The position numbers and the translations under genes were made by a program. DNA of 64,000 bases, from contig OX388343.1 of the NCBI GenBank assembly GCA_947579665.1, positions 88,578,254-88,642,253 on the forward strand, written 5' to 3'. The DNA comes from Sympetrum striolatum. Taxonomy: Eukaryota > Arthropoda > Insecta > Odonata > Libellulidae. Of this stretch, positions 24,867 to 38,514 are shown piece by piece. Positions within the stretch are counted from its first letter, which is position 1; each line of letters begins with the position of its first letter. The notes beneath the pieces are model-generated. The model saw only the letters and a list, made by a program, of their open reading frames with translations, was not told the DNA's origin and ran no database searches.

Positions 24867-26850
24867 ACAGGCAATTTACCCAGGAGTTAGCCGCCAAGAA
24901 TCCTTATTTTACTTATAAATTATCAATATACCTTTCAATGTACAGCCTGTTATTTTCAATACCCTAAATTTACTTTCATATTCTCTTATAGCATGAACAA
25001 TCAGACTTTTCTAGTTTTTGCTCTCCTTTTTATTATTGAAGTTGCATTCCTGTCACACCACTGCCATTATGACTATATCTTTCAAACTGGTCAAAATGGC
25101 ATTCTTTTCACGTCCAGTCTCTATCCAGAATTGCTCTTCCCTCCCTGTTTCCGTTCAATATCTCTGAACAGTATTCCCCGAAGAGGCCGAACACCCTCTG
25201 CCATTGGCAACCAAAAGCTAAAGATTGGTAATGAGGGTTTCTAAGCAAAATGACGAGTAAGGTAATTTCTTCTTGCTTTCCTCACTGAGTCTAAATACCA
25301 CAAGCAGAAAAAGTCCGAGTTAGTGCTGCAAGACCTATGAGTAATAATTTTTATTGCATAAGACGAGGAGTTACAAAAATGACGGCTATTGTTCAGTATC
25401 TCTCATACTTGAGTGGCGTTCACGTCTTCAGAGCCTAGTCTTCAGAACAAGACTTACGAAAATAAATGAAAGAGATAGTTTTCTCCGTCCTGTGCCAAAG
25501 AAAAGATGAAAAATATTTATAATATGATAATATAAAATAAATTATGATAATCAAGAGTAAATATGTTGAAAACAGGTAGTCACTACGCATCAAATTTTGA
25601 AAGCGGAGATTAATTTTGTTTTAGCATATTATTTGCTGCATTTCCTTGGTTTAAGGGAATCAGATGCTTCATGCTATTGAATATGATTACGAGTTTATAA
25701 ATTGAATTTAGGACGAAAACAAATAGTAAAACGCATTGCCTAAATGGCTATGTATACGACAAGAAATTTCTAAAGAAGATATTTCGAAAAAAATGCTCTC
25801 ACTAGAATACAGAAAGTTAAATTCCTATGGTTGTTCAGTGTAGAAAAGTTGATTTTCTTGACTGATGAAAAATTCAGGCTCGCACATGAGGTTGCAGAAT
25901 GAGATCATTTACCTAAATGTATATACGTGGCTGATATGCTGAGGAATAATCTGGTACAAACTCAAGGCTACACATATGCCTCTGTTGATTCGTATATATA
26001 TTATGAATATTAATATTCCAGAATAAGATATGTCATTAGTTCACATGTTAAAATAGCCTATATGTCTCTGGTTGGTAATTGAATTGAATTTTTCACAAAA
26101 ATGCTGAGATAGCCTCCTTAGAAGGATGGAATTTATGTAATTTTTAGAATTAGACCCTTGGAAGGCAATACATTAAATGGATCTCGTTGATCGCATAAAA
26201 TTGAGAGAATGATCCTCTTGTCCAAAAGGGATCACATTTAATTATATTTAAGACTTTCGTGCCGATTAGTTACCAAAAGTTTGCGTGTTACTCTATTATA
26301 AATTTTATTTTCCAATGAGGGCCTTATGATGTACTTATCGATAAAAAGACAAAAATAATGTAACTGAAATATATTTGCTATGGAATTCAAATGTTTAAAG
26401 GATGAGTACTCAGTATACAATGGTATGGGAATAATTTAAGTTTAAGTATCTCTTTCTATAAGGAATATAACTGAAGCGAGTCACAGTATAATAGTGCCAA
26501 GATGAAAAGTGGCACGCTTGCAATAATCTCTGCTTAGTGCAGCACGCTTGACATGGATTTCGTGCCCATCAATTACACCATATGTCATAATTTTCGACTG
26601 CAATATAAAAACAAACATTGAACGAAAAAATAATCTTTTGGATAACTTATTGAACTGATGTTGCAAATACAACAAATGATAAGGATATCGTACTTCATCA
26701 ACAGGATAATGTATCTGTTCGAAACCGGTCGTGCTGAATTTAATGTTGCAATAACGGACTAGATAACATAATAGTTTTTGTTGCCATTTTCTAAGAAGTA
26801 GACTTGGCCTCAGACACCAAGAAGTTCTCTGGGAGTATCAATCACGTTCT
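24867..26850. other. AT-rich non-coding stretch
   Basis: No gene, RNA or repeat family was recognised. Small frames (24993-25244 plus, 26481-26675 minus) are unremarkable. Confidence 0.6.
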
Positions 26851-27560
26851 AAGACAGTTTCCTCTCGGGCGGGAATTAAGTCGGTAAGGAATTCCACGCG
26901 GGAGATCCATGAATCTTCGCCTGATACACTTTTACGAGACGGCCGATCGGAACGTATGAATAGCGCGTGTGAGATTGCCCACGGGAGACCAACAAATGTA
27001 TTATATGGGATGGTGTAGACGAAGAAAAACGTACTAGAACGTTCATGAAATTTCCGAACCTATTTTTTCCCGCGAAAACGCCAAGCAGGAGAATTGTAAT
27101 ATTCTGGCGGAGGATAGCATCCCATATTGTGGGTACAGCTGCCTAACATCTACCTACTTACATATCTACCACAAGAATTTTACATTTCTCCTGCTCGGCG
27201 TTTTAGCGGGAAAAAATAAGTTCGAAAACTTCATGAACGTACTAGCATAACCTCAGAGCGTTATATCAGTAAAAGAAGAGATGTTGGTGACGCGAATCGA
27301 AAAGATTGAAAGGGAAATTGGGCAAAAAGAGGGAAAGGTCAACAGATGAGGAGAGGCTGGAATCGCCGAGAGAGTCAGGTGGAAGATGCGAGGAAAGAGA
27401 TCTTAACGGTCCGAGCAAAGTGGACCATTGGAGTGAGAGAATGTATATTGGCGAAAGGCTTTAATCCAGCTTATGGGTCTGCTCTAAATCCTCCTCCCTA
27501 AGTCCCTTTTCCATATAAGTTATTCGCCGAGGTTTTCAACGCGTAGCTTTTCATTTCCGC
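26851..27560. other. GC-enriched island interrupted by a MITE
   Basis: CpG-containing GC-richer sequence flanks the MITE at 27038-27240. A plus frame is open from about 26768 to 27017 without a convincing start or domain. The insertion splits what may have been one island. Confidence 0.4.
27038..27240. mobile_element. 203-bp MITE with about 65-bp terminal inverted repeats
   Basis: The left end (AACGTTCATGAAATTTCCGA and onward) is matched by the reverse complement of the right end (ACGTTCATGAAGTTTTCGAA and onward) over about 65 bp with a handful of differences, including a shared TTTTTTCCCGC core and AGCAGGAGAA. The direct repeat ACTAG flanks it at 27033-27037 and 27241-27245, consistent with a target-site duplication. 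The remaining centre is about 70 bp and non-coding. The superfamily is not identified. The transposase must come from elsewhere. Confidence 0.8.
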
Positions 27561-29230
27561 GAGCCATTTCTTCGATCGTTTATCATATGCGATAACTTAC
27601 TTCCCAAATGTAGGTTGAATTAATTAAAAAGTTCCACTGCAATCTGAATTTAATCACGATTATTGTATCCAGTATCAGAAATTACATTTTCGAGGAGTGT
27701 AGTCACAAAATAACAACTTATGATTAAGCTAAATCATAGTTATGAAAATTGTGTTTAAATTCGAAGCAGTCGCTTATATTACATACTTGATGAGTGATTG
27801 AAACCGTAAATATATAAATGTAAGATGGAATTCATTTATAAAGCTTTCCATTACTCAACAACAACTATTACTATTAGGTTATAAGAATTTTCTGAAAATG
27901 TGTATGTGTTGGTTGCAAGTATATTACTCATTGCCTAGAAGTTGTTAAATTTGATAGGAAATCATCTCATGATGCTTGTTGATGCTAGAGGAGAGAGAGA
28001 GAGTACAGCATTGGCGAGGTAACTAAACATCTAGTTATATGTTAATTATCTACGTCGAACAGTTTACAATTAGATGTTTTTAGACATATTTTCCCTGCTT
28101 TCCACCAACAACGTGTGGTAGGGGGTGTATTCTAAGCTATTTCAAGATTGTCAATTTAATTACAACTTATTACCACAATATAGCGCGATAGCTCTAATAT
28201 ATAGCATGAAACCGACTAAGGAGGATCTTAACTAAACAAATTACTAGATCATAGAAGCATCATATATTTTTTTTAATATCTTGGTTACGATCAATGTGTT
28301 ACTGGCCATTAAGAGAATATCCTTATGAATTGAAGATATTTTATTCATATATTGAATTATACATAGAATACAAATACGCAATTTCAAAAGACTTGTAGGT
28401 GAAATAATTGAAGAATATACTACATTCATATTAAAGAAGTTGCCCGTTGTTTTTTGAAATCAAATTAGGTTTCTAAAGCTATTTCCTAGCTAATAAATGT
28501 AAATCCATGCCTGATGTCAATATCGCCGACGGAAGAAAACGTGCCTTTAGATCCAAAGAATAAATATCGACCTTCGGGAAAGGATACAATCATCGCATAA
28601 ATGGACATGTAATTTTCTTCTATGATGATGGAAGAATGGAGGATTTCATTGGGAAATAATGAACGAAGAATGAAAAGGGTCAAAAAATTATCCCCTGCAT
28701 ATTTGTTTCCTCCATGCAATTCTAATTCCTTCGAAAGTACAGATTTGCAGTCCGCCAGAGAACAAGGGAAATCTGGAAATTGAGATTACTTCCTGATCTG
28801 AAAGGATTTAACGTGGTATGATCCTCTCAACTAGACCGAAACGGAAAAACCACTCCTCGCATAAATTTGAATGAGTCCCATGGGTCCCCACCTTTCTCTC
28901 TCCTATGTTTACCTTCCATCCATTTGGCGCCATTCCATTTCCTAGCAACGGATCATATGGCGGGAAGACTAGACAACGGATATCCTCGCTGTTTCCATTG
29001 CCTTTGACAGATTTGTTAGAATAAAACGGTTATTGCAGCTGTGGTCTAGTTATGTAACAATGATCAAAATCTAAATATTTACCTCTGGATCACATAATCT
29101 GCCGGTCCGTCTGTAAATTAATCAACCCGGAGGCCAGTTTTCACCCCAAAACCTTTACCATTAGCTACCAAAAGCCGTGAGGGGATAGCGAAGCCAACTA
29201 TGATAGGTAAGGAGTGGGGTAATTGATTAC
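27561..29230. other. Non-coding stretch
   Basis: AT-rich to about 28730, then slightly GC-richer to 29230. No gene was recognised. Frames at 28244-28429 and 28486-28719 (both minus) have no family match. Confidence 0.55.
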
Positions 29231-32200
29231 AGTCTCTTATTTATCCATGTTGCTTAGTGACAAAAATACACGGAAGAGAAGCACAATGAGCACATGAGTC
29301 ATACTTTTCATGTCATTGATTGAGGATTGAATATGAATGAATGAACTCTTTCTTCAATAAGTTTCATATCATCACCACAATTAAACAATAATGACACTAA
29401 AAGAAGATGCGAAGAAACTTACACGAAGAATTAAGAATTCTGGCTATCTAAATATCTACTTGTGAAAAAACGTTACACATTCTATTCTTCTATCTACCCT
29501 ATTAAATTGGAAATTGGTTGATTTTTAATTGTTAATTATGTAATATATTGTATTTATTATTAATTAATTAATTTGTAATTATTAATTATTCACTTAGATA
29601 CAATTTTGTCCTCTCTCTACCTAAAGGCTAGTGAAAGATAGTTCGCTATTAAAATAAATAAGAATGATTGATGAATGAAGATGCATTCATTTTAATACTT
29701 CTGAAATTCCTACGCCAAAATATTCAACGTCTTTCCTTTTCCTTCCCTTTTCAGAATGCCTCTCTCAGTTCGTCCAAGAATATACGAGGGAAGACATTGC
29801 CATGCGCATGCGTATTCAAGCGTGTCTTGCGGAATCGATTTTGGATAACAGTGATTTGGAAATGGAAGAGGAACAACGCGACGGTCAGAGCTTGGAAGTC
29901 GTGATTCCGCATTCGTGATTTAAATCTCCCAATTTGCTTATACAACTGATAAGAATTGAATTTTATATGATTGACTCGGACATTAAAAACGTTCAATTAC
30001 CGATTCAATGGAACGTTGAATTAGATATCCAACAAAAAGAAGATGTGGGAGATTGTTTTAACAAAAAACCCGTTCGAGTGCAATAAAAACACGTTGCTAT
30101 TGAAGAAAGTAGTTAATATTTCTGGCACAAAAGGTTTCGCTGCTATTTCACAACTTTCCATAATTTCGTATCCTTCCAAAGAAAATTGGAGAGGTATAGC
30201 ATTAAAGCACGAACCAATGGCTCCGGCATAAACTAACAATGGCTTCCATCATTAAAGTTTCTCGTAAATTTAACCATAAGAAATAATTAGACCGAAAATC
30301 ATTTAATAAAGGTCCTAAAATATCACTAGAATACGACACTGATATTGAAATATTGATCTCTCTTTACATTCTGAGATATTGACAAAGATTAATTATATAT
30401 TGTTTCTAATTGGACTCGCTGACGGGCAGTAGAATAGGCAAGGGTAATATTTTCCAAATATACATACATATATATAATGACACAATGAGTTTATGCTGAT
30501 TGACCCTCGCAAAACCTAGAGAAATTTCACATAATCTCCATGTCACCGTTTAATTAATTACTTGTAATAAGTTCTTTTATTTATTTTTGTTAAATCCCGC
30601 AAAATTATTAAGATAAATATGTTAAATATTATGCAAAAAATGAGGTGAATTCTACCCTACCTCATAGTGAATTGTTTTCGCTGATCCTTCCAGAAACTTC
30701 AAAGTCAAGTTTACTAGATGAAATTTTAAGAGATGTCAAGAAAACCATTTAATATTTTGCAACTCAGTTAGGTTACACCGCCATTTGTAAACAAGATGTA
30801 TAGCCATGGTTGCTATAATTATGTATAATAATTCTTGATTCAACATAATAATGCATTAAATGAAAAAATAAGAAACTGAGAAAGTCCAATTTAGCTTGGC
30901 TGTGACAACTTAAAACGAGTACTCAATATGTTTTATGATTATATAGAATTATAAATACCCACACAAATATTTGGAGAATGTCAAGGTTATTTATTGCAAT
31001 AAAATAGTAGATAGATGAGCCTCCGTCATTGATAAATGCAGAATTGAATTAGCAGAATGAAATACGTTGAGGAATAGTTTGACCGAATAAGTCTCAATCA
31101 CAGAGCAAACATGAGATGGATTCTACTTTTCCAAATCGCCAAAATCAGTCAAATATTTTTGAATTTTCCGAAGAATCTCCAATAGGATATATTTACTAGG
31201 TTTCTTTGCTGGAAAGAGTGTCTCTGATCTTTGTTTATAATGAGAAATCAGATATCGACCGAATTAGCGATCAATTTTTGAACCGGAAGTAAATACATGT
31301 TACAATGGGAAATGAGGTCTCCCCTCTTTTACCGCACGCCCCCTACACACCCTCGCCCCTTCGTTGCTGCTTTCATCCAACAACTTGCTCACAAAAGAAA
31401 AATATCCTTTAATTTTAGACCGTTATTTTTTATAAAAAATATTATATGATTATTTATAAACAGGGAAAGGGTTGAGGTAACTTTGCACATAAGGTCGTGC
31501 ACCCTGGAAATTGATTATTTATACTTCGCCAATTCATTAATTAAAATGATAGAATATTGTTATACAGCAGATGAAATTAGAGGTTTATAAGCTCCAATAG
31601 CCGACTAAGAGGGTTACTGGGGATTTTAGGCCTCTAATTAATTAACAGTCGGGTTCCGAATCTTCTGCTTTTACGGCAGATGGAATGACTGATATTGTTT
31701 TCAGATGAAAAAGCCGTTTCCGCGTAATGGTGTATCTTGATGATTATAGTAAACTACTTTCTCCTATTCATCGTAAACAGCTTTCAAAATTTATTGACAG
31801 CAGTAACATTGCACGAAAAATGATATTTTGTTGTTTACGATTATACGATTATTACTGATTATGTTTGATTGCATCTAAAAATATATTATTTACAATTTAA
31901 ACATTATTTATGTTTCATTTGAATCTAAACCGAAAATAGTTAACATCTGTAAATTCTAGCGCTAATTCGCACTAGCGTCGCGAAGGAAAATGTCCATGAG
32001 CTTAAAATTTACTAACTGGAGGATAAGTTCAGGGAAACCTCCTCCTCCATTGGCCCAACATTGATGGTTAAGGTTCAATTGAATCAAGGTCAAGGAAAGT
32101 ATAACGGAAAAAGGGAAAATAATATATCGGAATAAAATTTACATATAGTAGCAAGGTAGCTCATTGCACAAATAGAACATGCATGGAGATGCACTTTTTT

Positions 32201-32870
32201 CTGTGAGGTAACAATGCGATAGTCAACCTGGCGATTTATTACGTTGGGTCTGGTTTGGCTGGAGTAGTTCATGTTACGGTTTCTCCGTCCGTATTTCAAT
32301 GGCTATTTGAAATGACATTAAACAAAACAAATAATCATTTTCACATTCTTCAGCCTCTTTTTAAATCATAATAAATACAATTTCAATAATACGTTACCAC
32401 AATTAATATAAGTAAAATTATAATTCCTGATGCTTTGTTACTAGCAAGAGTCTAAAAGAGTTATCTTCGATACTGAGTCCCCGTATGACAGTGCTTCGCA
32501 ATATTTTAACCTAGAATTAGTCATCCTCTACTGAAATTGTATCTCTTTTACCTTACTTATCAATTTTAAAAGGTCTTCTCCCACAAAAAACCCTCAACGT
32601 CCGGTAAACTTTCACAATTGTCTATTCATCAACATTTTCATCAAGAGGACAGATGAAATTTACTCGACATGGCCTAGAGGAAGAAAGGAAAATTCCTGCG
32701 GGAAGCGGGACAATTTCGCGCTAGAATGGTTGTCCCATACGTTAAGGACATCTGCCATCCCTGATGACAGTCCAGATAGTCTTAAGTATGAAATTTCTTT
32801 GGGAACTAACTAAATATATGTTCACCATTAAAAAATCTACCTGTAAATGTTTAAACTATTACGCCTAGCT
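29231..32870. other. AT-rich non-coding stretch
   Basis: No gene or RNA is recognised. There is AATT-type low complexity at 29520-29590. Frames at 29668-29904, 30043-30231 and 32090-32299 match nothing I know. Confidence 0.55.
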
Positions 32871-32876
32871 GATCAA

Positions 32877-33525
32877 CTATTGGAGGTCTTTAGGACGAGT
32901 TGACCATCGTCCACCAGCCATCTTAAGTATTATCGAGATGTACTTAGCGCTAAAGAGCGGAGATAGAACGAAAAGGGAAGGCTGCCGAAATGAGTAATCG
33001 ATTAACAAGCTTCGCGATCGGTTCAGAATTAAAAGATAAGGAGTTGGTAAAAGCCTTATCGGGCAAAAACATCCGAAGTTTTCACACAGAGGTGAGGAAG
33101 CGGAGAAAGTCGGATGAGAGGGGAGCGAGTTAAATGGGATAAGCGATCGGAGGACGAAGGAAAAATGAAAATTACTCGCCGTCGTGGGATTCCGATGGAA
33201 GCAACATAATTGCGCAGAGATTGCCTCCATTTTCACTTGCACAATCTCCTTCCGCTTTATTTCCGACCGAGTTTCCAATTCGCAATTTCCCGCTTTTCGA
33301 AATCTCCACTTCCAAAGGATGACACTCGCGATGCGTTTTTGCACAAGGGAAACGGATGTGGAGTATTTGATTCTGTGGTTTTTTAGCGAAAAACCACCAT
33401 TCATTATCACGACGGATGCCATCGACCTAAATTTAGTGGTATTTCTCAGCAGCGACGCAAAGCTGAAAAGGAATTTACTTTTATTCTCACGCATGACGAA
33501 ACAAGTTTTAAAACAGACGATTTAG
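32877..33525. other. GC-enriched island with a 205-codon minus-strand open frame
   Basis: This holds the longest open frame in the window (33494 to 32877, minus, 205 codons). The translation is rich in S, F, R and L with no domain, motif or signal I recognise. An antisense frame of 113 codons (33184-33525) overlaps it. Length alone is only mildly unusual for this composition, so I do not call a gene. Confidence 0.3.
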
Positions 33526-33601
33526 GTTTTTTTTATAGCTGCATCGTCAATCTGATTGCCTGACTTGCCTTTTTACGAATTTTCTTGTTTTAGGACCGTT
33601 T

Positions 33602-33641
33602 GTTTGCCTTTTTTATACTGTGTTTGCCTTATATATACTGT
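33602..33641 (+). repeat. Tandem duplication of a 20-bp unit
   Basis: GTTTGCCTTTTTTATACTGT is followed directly by GTTTGCCTTATATATACTGT, giving 18 of 20 identical positions. Confidence 0.85.
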
Positions 33642-35820
33642 GGTCAAATTAAATTAAACGTCTTTGTAACTATGTCTTATAATTTACATACAGTTACAAC
33701 TTTAATACCAATCAGCAACTCTAATATTACTATATTGTTAAAAGTCAAAGTAACAAATGAGGAAGGTCCTCAAAGAATTAATGAAGAGCAGTCGTAGGTG
33801 ATAGGAGAAAGTTAGAGTAGAGAGAGAATAATTTCGAAGGAAAACTTCGGTTGATTTTGAAATTTATTTATCAAGCATAAGACAAAGCGTAGGTATTCTT
33901 GTAACGTAGAGTGATTAGATTTCCCGGTTGATTAAAAATCTAGAATTTTGGAGTAAATATGGAATGAGAAGGTAGAATTTCTTTCTTTTTTTTAATTAAG
34001 GATTGGGAACGGAAGCAGAGAGAGAGAGAAATAGTACGCATTGCATTAGGAAAGAACATTCTTACAAAATACAATAGTTAGCAACAAATTACAGTAAAGT
34101 TACAGTAATATATGCAGCGTTATTTTTCTTTGGAATGTAATGACAGCAGAGATTAGATGAAATTGAGCTACAGAAGCATAACGAAAAGAAAATGGACGGT
34201 CTGAGTTACTGAGGAAGATACCCACAGAAGGGCGCTTGCAGAGACAGTTAACTCAGGTTAACTTTTGGGAGTATAGGAAAATTAATCAAGCTCACATTGA
34301 GACATTGAAAAGATCTTAACTGAATAACATGTTTTCCTTTTAATCTGTAGGAGCCCCTGAATATGTCTTCTTGGAGGATTAACTTCACATTGGTAATATA
34401 AAATGCATCGTTTGTTGATGGTTTCTAAAGGTGACACCTTATTATATTATTAATATCTAAAGATGCTTTTACTACTTTTTATCTAAGTTCTTATTGAAAA
34501 AGTGATTCTTAATTGCTGATGACAGATGGCACAAAGTAGCTGCTCGACGTTTATCCTTTGATACACCGAATAAATATGCACAGTCTCATCAGTTCTTGTT
34601 TACTTTAGCTCGCATCGCCGATCCATTAACTCCAACTGACGAATTCCTGCCTCTCTCTTTATACGTTCATAGCAATCCAGTGTTAACGCTCACTCAATTA
34701 TGCGAGATATTCGAAGTAAGCACTTAATAAAATATCGATAGAGTGATGTTCTTGTTAGCATGCGTGTAATCATTTCATCCTCCTTTCATTCGTGCGGAAA
34801 GCAGGTAGATTTCCTAGCCCTGAAGTCGTCATCAATCACGACTATGACAGCTTCGGATTAACTATTAGTGTCATTCATTATCATCCTTGGAAGCAGCCGC
34901 GAGCGGTGTAAACTCGACGTACACATAAAAGAGTAGCTTAGAGGTTTTTCTAACCTACATTATCACCGAAGATATGCACACAATTACGTTCTATTGATGA
35001 ATAGCCTCGAAGCTGCGATACTTCCTGAAAAAGCATGATATTGAATATTAGGTTCGAAAAACTTCGCAACTTAACTCTCGAGCCTTCTAAACAAAGAAGT
35101 GCGTTTCTGTTTTTTCAAGGAAAAAGCATTTCTGTTTCTCTCATATCGTGATTAGTTTCCTAAGACATTGAGGAAATCCATTACGGACAAAAGCAAAAAA
35201 GGTAATAACGTGCACTTCTTCGGAAATCGGTTGCAGAAACAAACGTTGGAAGAAATAGGAGTTATTTAATTTTCTGTGCGTTGCTATTGTTTTTAATGAT
35301 ATAGATACGTTTATGAGAAATAAATTCATTGCGTTTTAAAACTGTATTTTAGCTCATTGGAACATGGAAATATTCTTATGGTGCGTTTTAAATCAATGCA
35401 ATAGATATAAATAATATTTTCTCGTTATATGTACTTCCTGGCGAGGTATTTAGAGTAATCTTATGCGAATTATGGTTTAATTTAGCTAATCTATAATCAA
35501 AGGGGTATAACATTTAGGAGCTAATGCAGTACTCAAATGATCATTTAAATCTATAGGTGATATATTTACTTCATATTTATGAAAAATTAGCATAGACACA
35601 TGATATAGTTATCTTTCTCAAGATTCCCAGTAGTATTTGCTAGCTAAGTAAAACATTTTGATTGGCGATTCGAAAAACGCAAGAAATAGCTACTAGTATC
35701 GCTATCTATGTCTTAGGCCATGGAAATTCCTACAAATGATCGAGATACAATCTAGGAGGAATGAATTACTTTCGAAAGGAAAATATAGGTATGTAGATAT
35801 GCTTGACAATTTTACAAGAA
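33642..35820. other. AT-rich non-coding stretch
   Basis: No gene was recognised. It contains a short GA-rich run near 34017-34030 and a mildly GC-richer patch near 34600-34930. Confidence 0.6.
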
Positions 35821-35821
35821 A

Positions 35822-35893
35822 GGGGGTGTAACTCAGTGGTAGAGTGTCTGCTTCGCATGTAGAAAGTCCTGGGTTCAAATCCCAGTTCCTCCA
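35822..35893 (+). tRNA. tRNA-Ala (CGC anticodon)-like gene or recent pseudogene
   Basis: The 72-nt segment folds as a full cloverleaf. The D stem ACTC/GAGT is perfect. The anticodon stem TCTGC/GTAGA has one G-T pair around the loop TTCGCAT (anticodon CGC, alanine). The T stem CTGGG/CCCAG is perfect with loop TTCAAAT. The acceptor GGGGGTG/TTCCTCC has one mismatch and two wobbles, followed by discriminator A. A T5 run at 35898-35902 is a plausible Pol III terminator. The weak acceptor, and A in place of the usual G at the start of the D stem (compensated by T), suggest a tRNA-derived repeat or decaying copy. It is also the best candidate for a working gene here. Confidence 0.55.
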
Positions 35894-35902
35894 ATTCTTT
35901 TT

Positions 35903-37874
35903 ATGTGATTTAATGACATCAGATTGATGAAAAAGAATAACCTTGGTTAGCCGAATATTCGATTTCGTCCCGAATCCTTGCAATACTTAACCGCCTCTAA
36001 TCTATCTTTTGTATTTCCTTAGCTCTTTTAATTTTCTGAGCTTTGTACAAGTCTTTAATTTTGTTATTTTGTTTCAATGAATATTCTATTAGTATCTTTT
36101 TTCACACACTGTCTCCTAGTCTTGCATTTTGTCTGCTCTGTTACAATCTAATAATAATCACATCTTTGCTCCAAAGAAAATAATTCCTTGGATCCACGAA
36201 ATAAAACTAGCTTCCTCTTTCTCATCCATGAAGGCATGAAACAACCTTTTCACCGACAAAAGTCAATTTTCCTACTTTTATGCAAATTAGCTCGAGATAA
36301 TTTAACATATTTATTCAGTCAGCTAGAATATGATTACGTTTTCAACAGTATAAAGTATAATTCTAAGCGATAAAACCTGTGGACCACGTACTAGATGAGT
36401 TCGATGCGATTGATGTCGTTATAAAGTTATTGAATATTGTAAAATACTTCTGAGATTCGCTACACTTTCATATTCCTTCAAGATGAATTTAATTTTAGCT
36501 CCATTTGCCAAGTTTTACGCTTCACTCAGTTTATGAAGCAAAAATCCGTAAATCGAAATGCACCACACCATTACGCCTGCAATACGCGTTCGCTTCCGTG
36601 AGAATCGATTTTTTCCTATCGTTTGAGCGGAAATGCATCGGATTCGCTGTCGTCACTCATTGGAACAATAGTTTTACGTTCACCAAAATGCGTGTTTTTA
36701 ATTAGCCATTTAACTCGCATCGTTTCTTCGCGACAAGGCAAACGAGAAAATTAGCTTTCAGCTTCTCAACTTCCGAGACCCCTTCTTTTCTATATAAACA
36801 CGATAGCGATGAAGACGAAAAAATGAACTTTTACCTATTTGAGGGTGGGAATATTCAGCTTCTTCAGCTTTGGAAGATAACAAGAGAGTGAAACTGAATC
36901 TCGTACAGGTAAAACAAAAGGGAATGGGTATCACATAGACGTAAGTTTTAGCAAAAGTTTTATACAGCCTGATTAAGGAATGAGAGAGTGATTTGGAGTG
37001 AAAATAAACATCAAAATACTTATAGTTATGAGGTATGCTACTAACAAGTAAAGTAATCGGAACCGGAAGTAACTACATGATAATCCATGACGAGAGAAAT
37101 AAATCAAGAATAAAATTTTCAAGGAAACAAGATCCTGTTTAACCTTAAATACGCAGAAACGCAATGCAAACGGTAACAAAATTCACTACTAGTTTCGATG
37201 ATAAAGTATAACTCCTTCTTCTGATTTACAAATGTGTGTATTTAGAAGATTTATCATTTGATAATGACGCTTGAGTGTCAAAACTATTTATAGCTGTATG
37301 TTTGCAAAGTTGCAAAAAAGATTTATCAGGAAATAGCTTTTTGAAAAATCGGATACTGATTTATTTTTTAGGCTATCTATTCTTACAAAGGAAAGAAAGA
37401 AAAGTTATTTTGGAAAAGGATCAAGATACTAGAATAAAAACTAGAATAAAGTAGAACAATTTCCCTACTTTCGTATAACTCGTGATTAGGAGAAAACTTC
37501 CATTAGCTATGGAGGATTTTGTGGAGCAAATGATATATGTCTTTCATGAAGGAAAAATGGAAAAACTGGTAAAATTCTATTTTCTAGAAGGATATGTTAT
37601 ACAAGTATAAAACCATAAGGAAGGAGGAGTTCAAAAGATTGGAGGCCTTTAAAATTTAGATGATATATGAAATAGAAAATAAAAGTAAAGTGCACAGAAA
37701 CACTAGTAAAGGGCGTTTAAAAGGAGATAAAATTTAGGGAAATTTGAACCTAAAGGTAATCGACTTTATAAGGACAAAATTTAGCCTTTCAAGACTACTT
37801 TTACAATTAATCTTTGATAATCAATAATGGCATACACATATACGAACCTACTAAGAGTTAGAAGACTTGTTTGC

Positions 37875-37875
<1 letters not shown>
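35903..37875. other. AT-rich non-coding stretch
   Basis: A mildly GC-richer patch lies at 36500-36790. Frames at 36188-36373, 36505-36705 and 36973-37179 have no family match. No other RNA or repeat was recognised. Confidence 0.55.

Positions 37876-37924
<49 letters not shown>
37876..37924. repeat. (TA)n microsatellite
   Basis: About 24 uninterrupted TA units. A plus-strand frame across it (37827-38033) encodes a meaningless alternating Tyr-Ile run. Confidence 0.98.
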
Positions 37925-37926
<2 letters not shown>

Positions 37927-38514
37927 CAATGTATGATGTAATAATATATAAAATGTCATCATTTATGAATTATCTAAAAAAGCATAGATTTTTTGCCAGA
38001 CAAAAATATTTTAAATTGATACACCATTCGTAACTACCTTGCTACAAAGTCCTATTCAAAATTCAAATTCAATTTTTTAGTAAAACGCATTTATTGCGGC
38101 ATTTTTTGGCAAAAATCCACCATCAAGTAGTCTAATAAATAGTACCATCTTTATGAAATATTTCCGTAAATAACTGGTTTCGCTCAAGGTGAAGATCAAT
38201 CTGCGAAATCGGTCATAAATTGTTTCATAAATATTATCGCAAAACACGTCAAGTAATAATTTCTTGTGAGAGCTGCATTAAGTAGCTCACGTTTATAATC
38301 TGCCTTTGGAACACAAATATCTTTAATACATATGTGCAAAGGGATTTAATATAAAAAATCGTTACTTATAACATCGTTGCGAACTAAATTAACAAAGCTT
38401 TTTACACTGTTATTAAAAAAACGAGCCATTCTTACTGGAGAATAATTGCAGCTAAATAGATGCACAGCAGAAACTTTCTACCGTAGTTTGAAAAGAAAAG
38501 CTTCCTTCAGCAAA
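37925..38514. other. AT-rich non-coding stretch
   Basis: I see nothing recognisable. Confidence 0.6.

Noticed and set aside
34129..34150. TGGAATGTAA, the start of the conserved microRNA miR-1
   Set aside because: Only the first ten bases agree and there is no precursor hairpin.
37827..38033. Frame with a Tyr-Ile repeat
   Set aside because: It is the translation of a (TA)n microsatellite.
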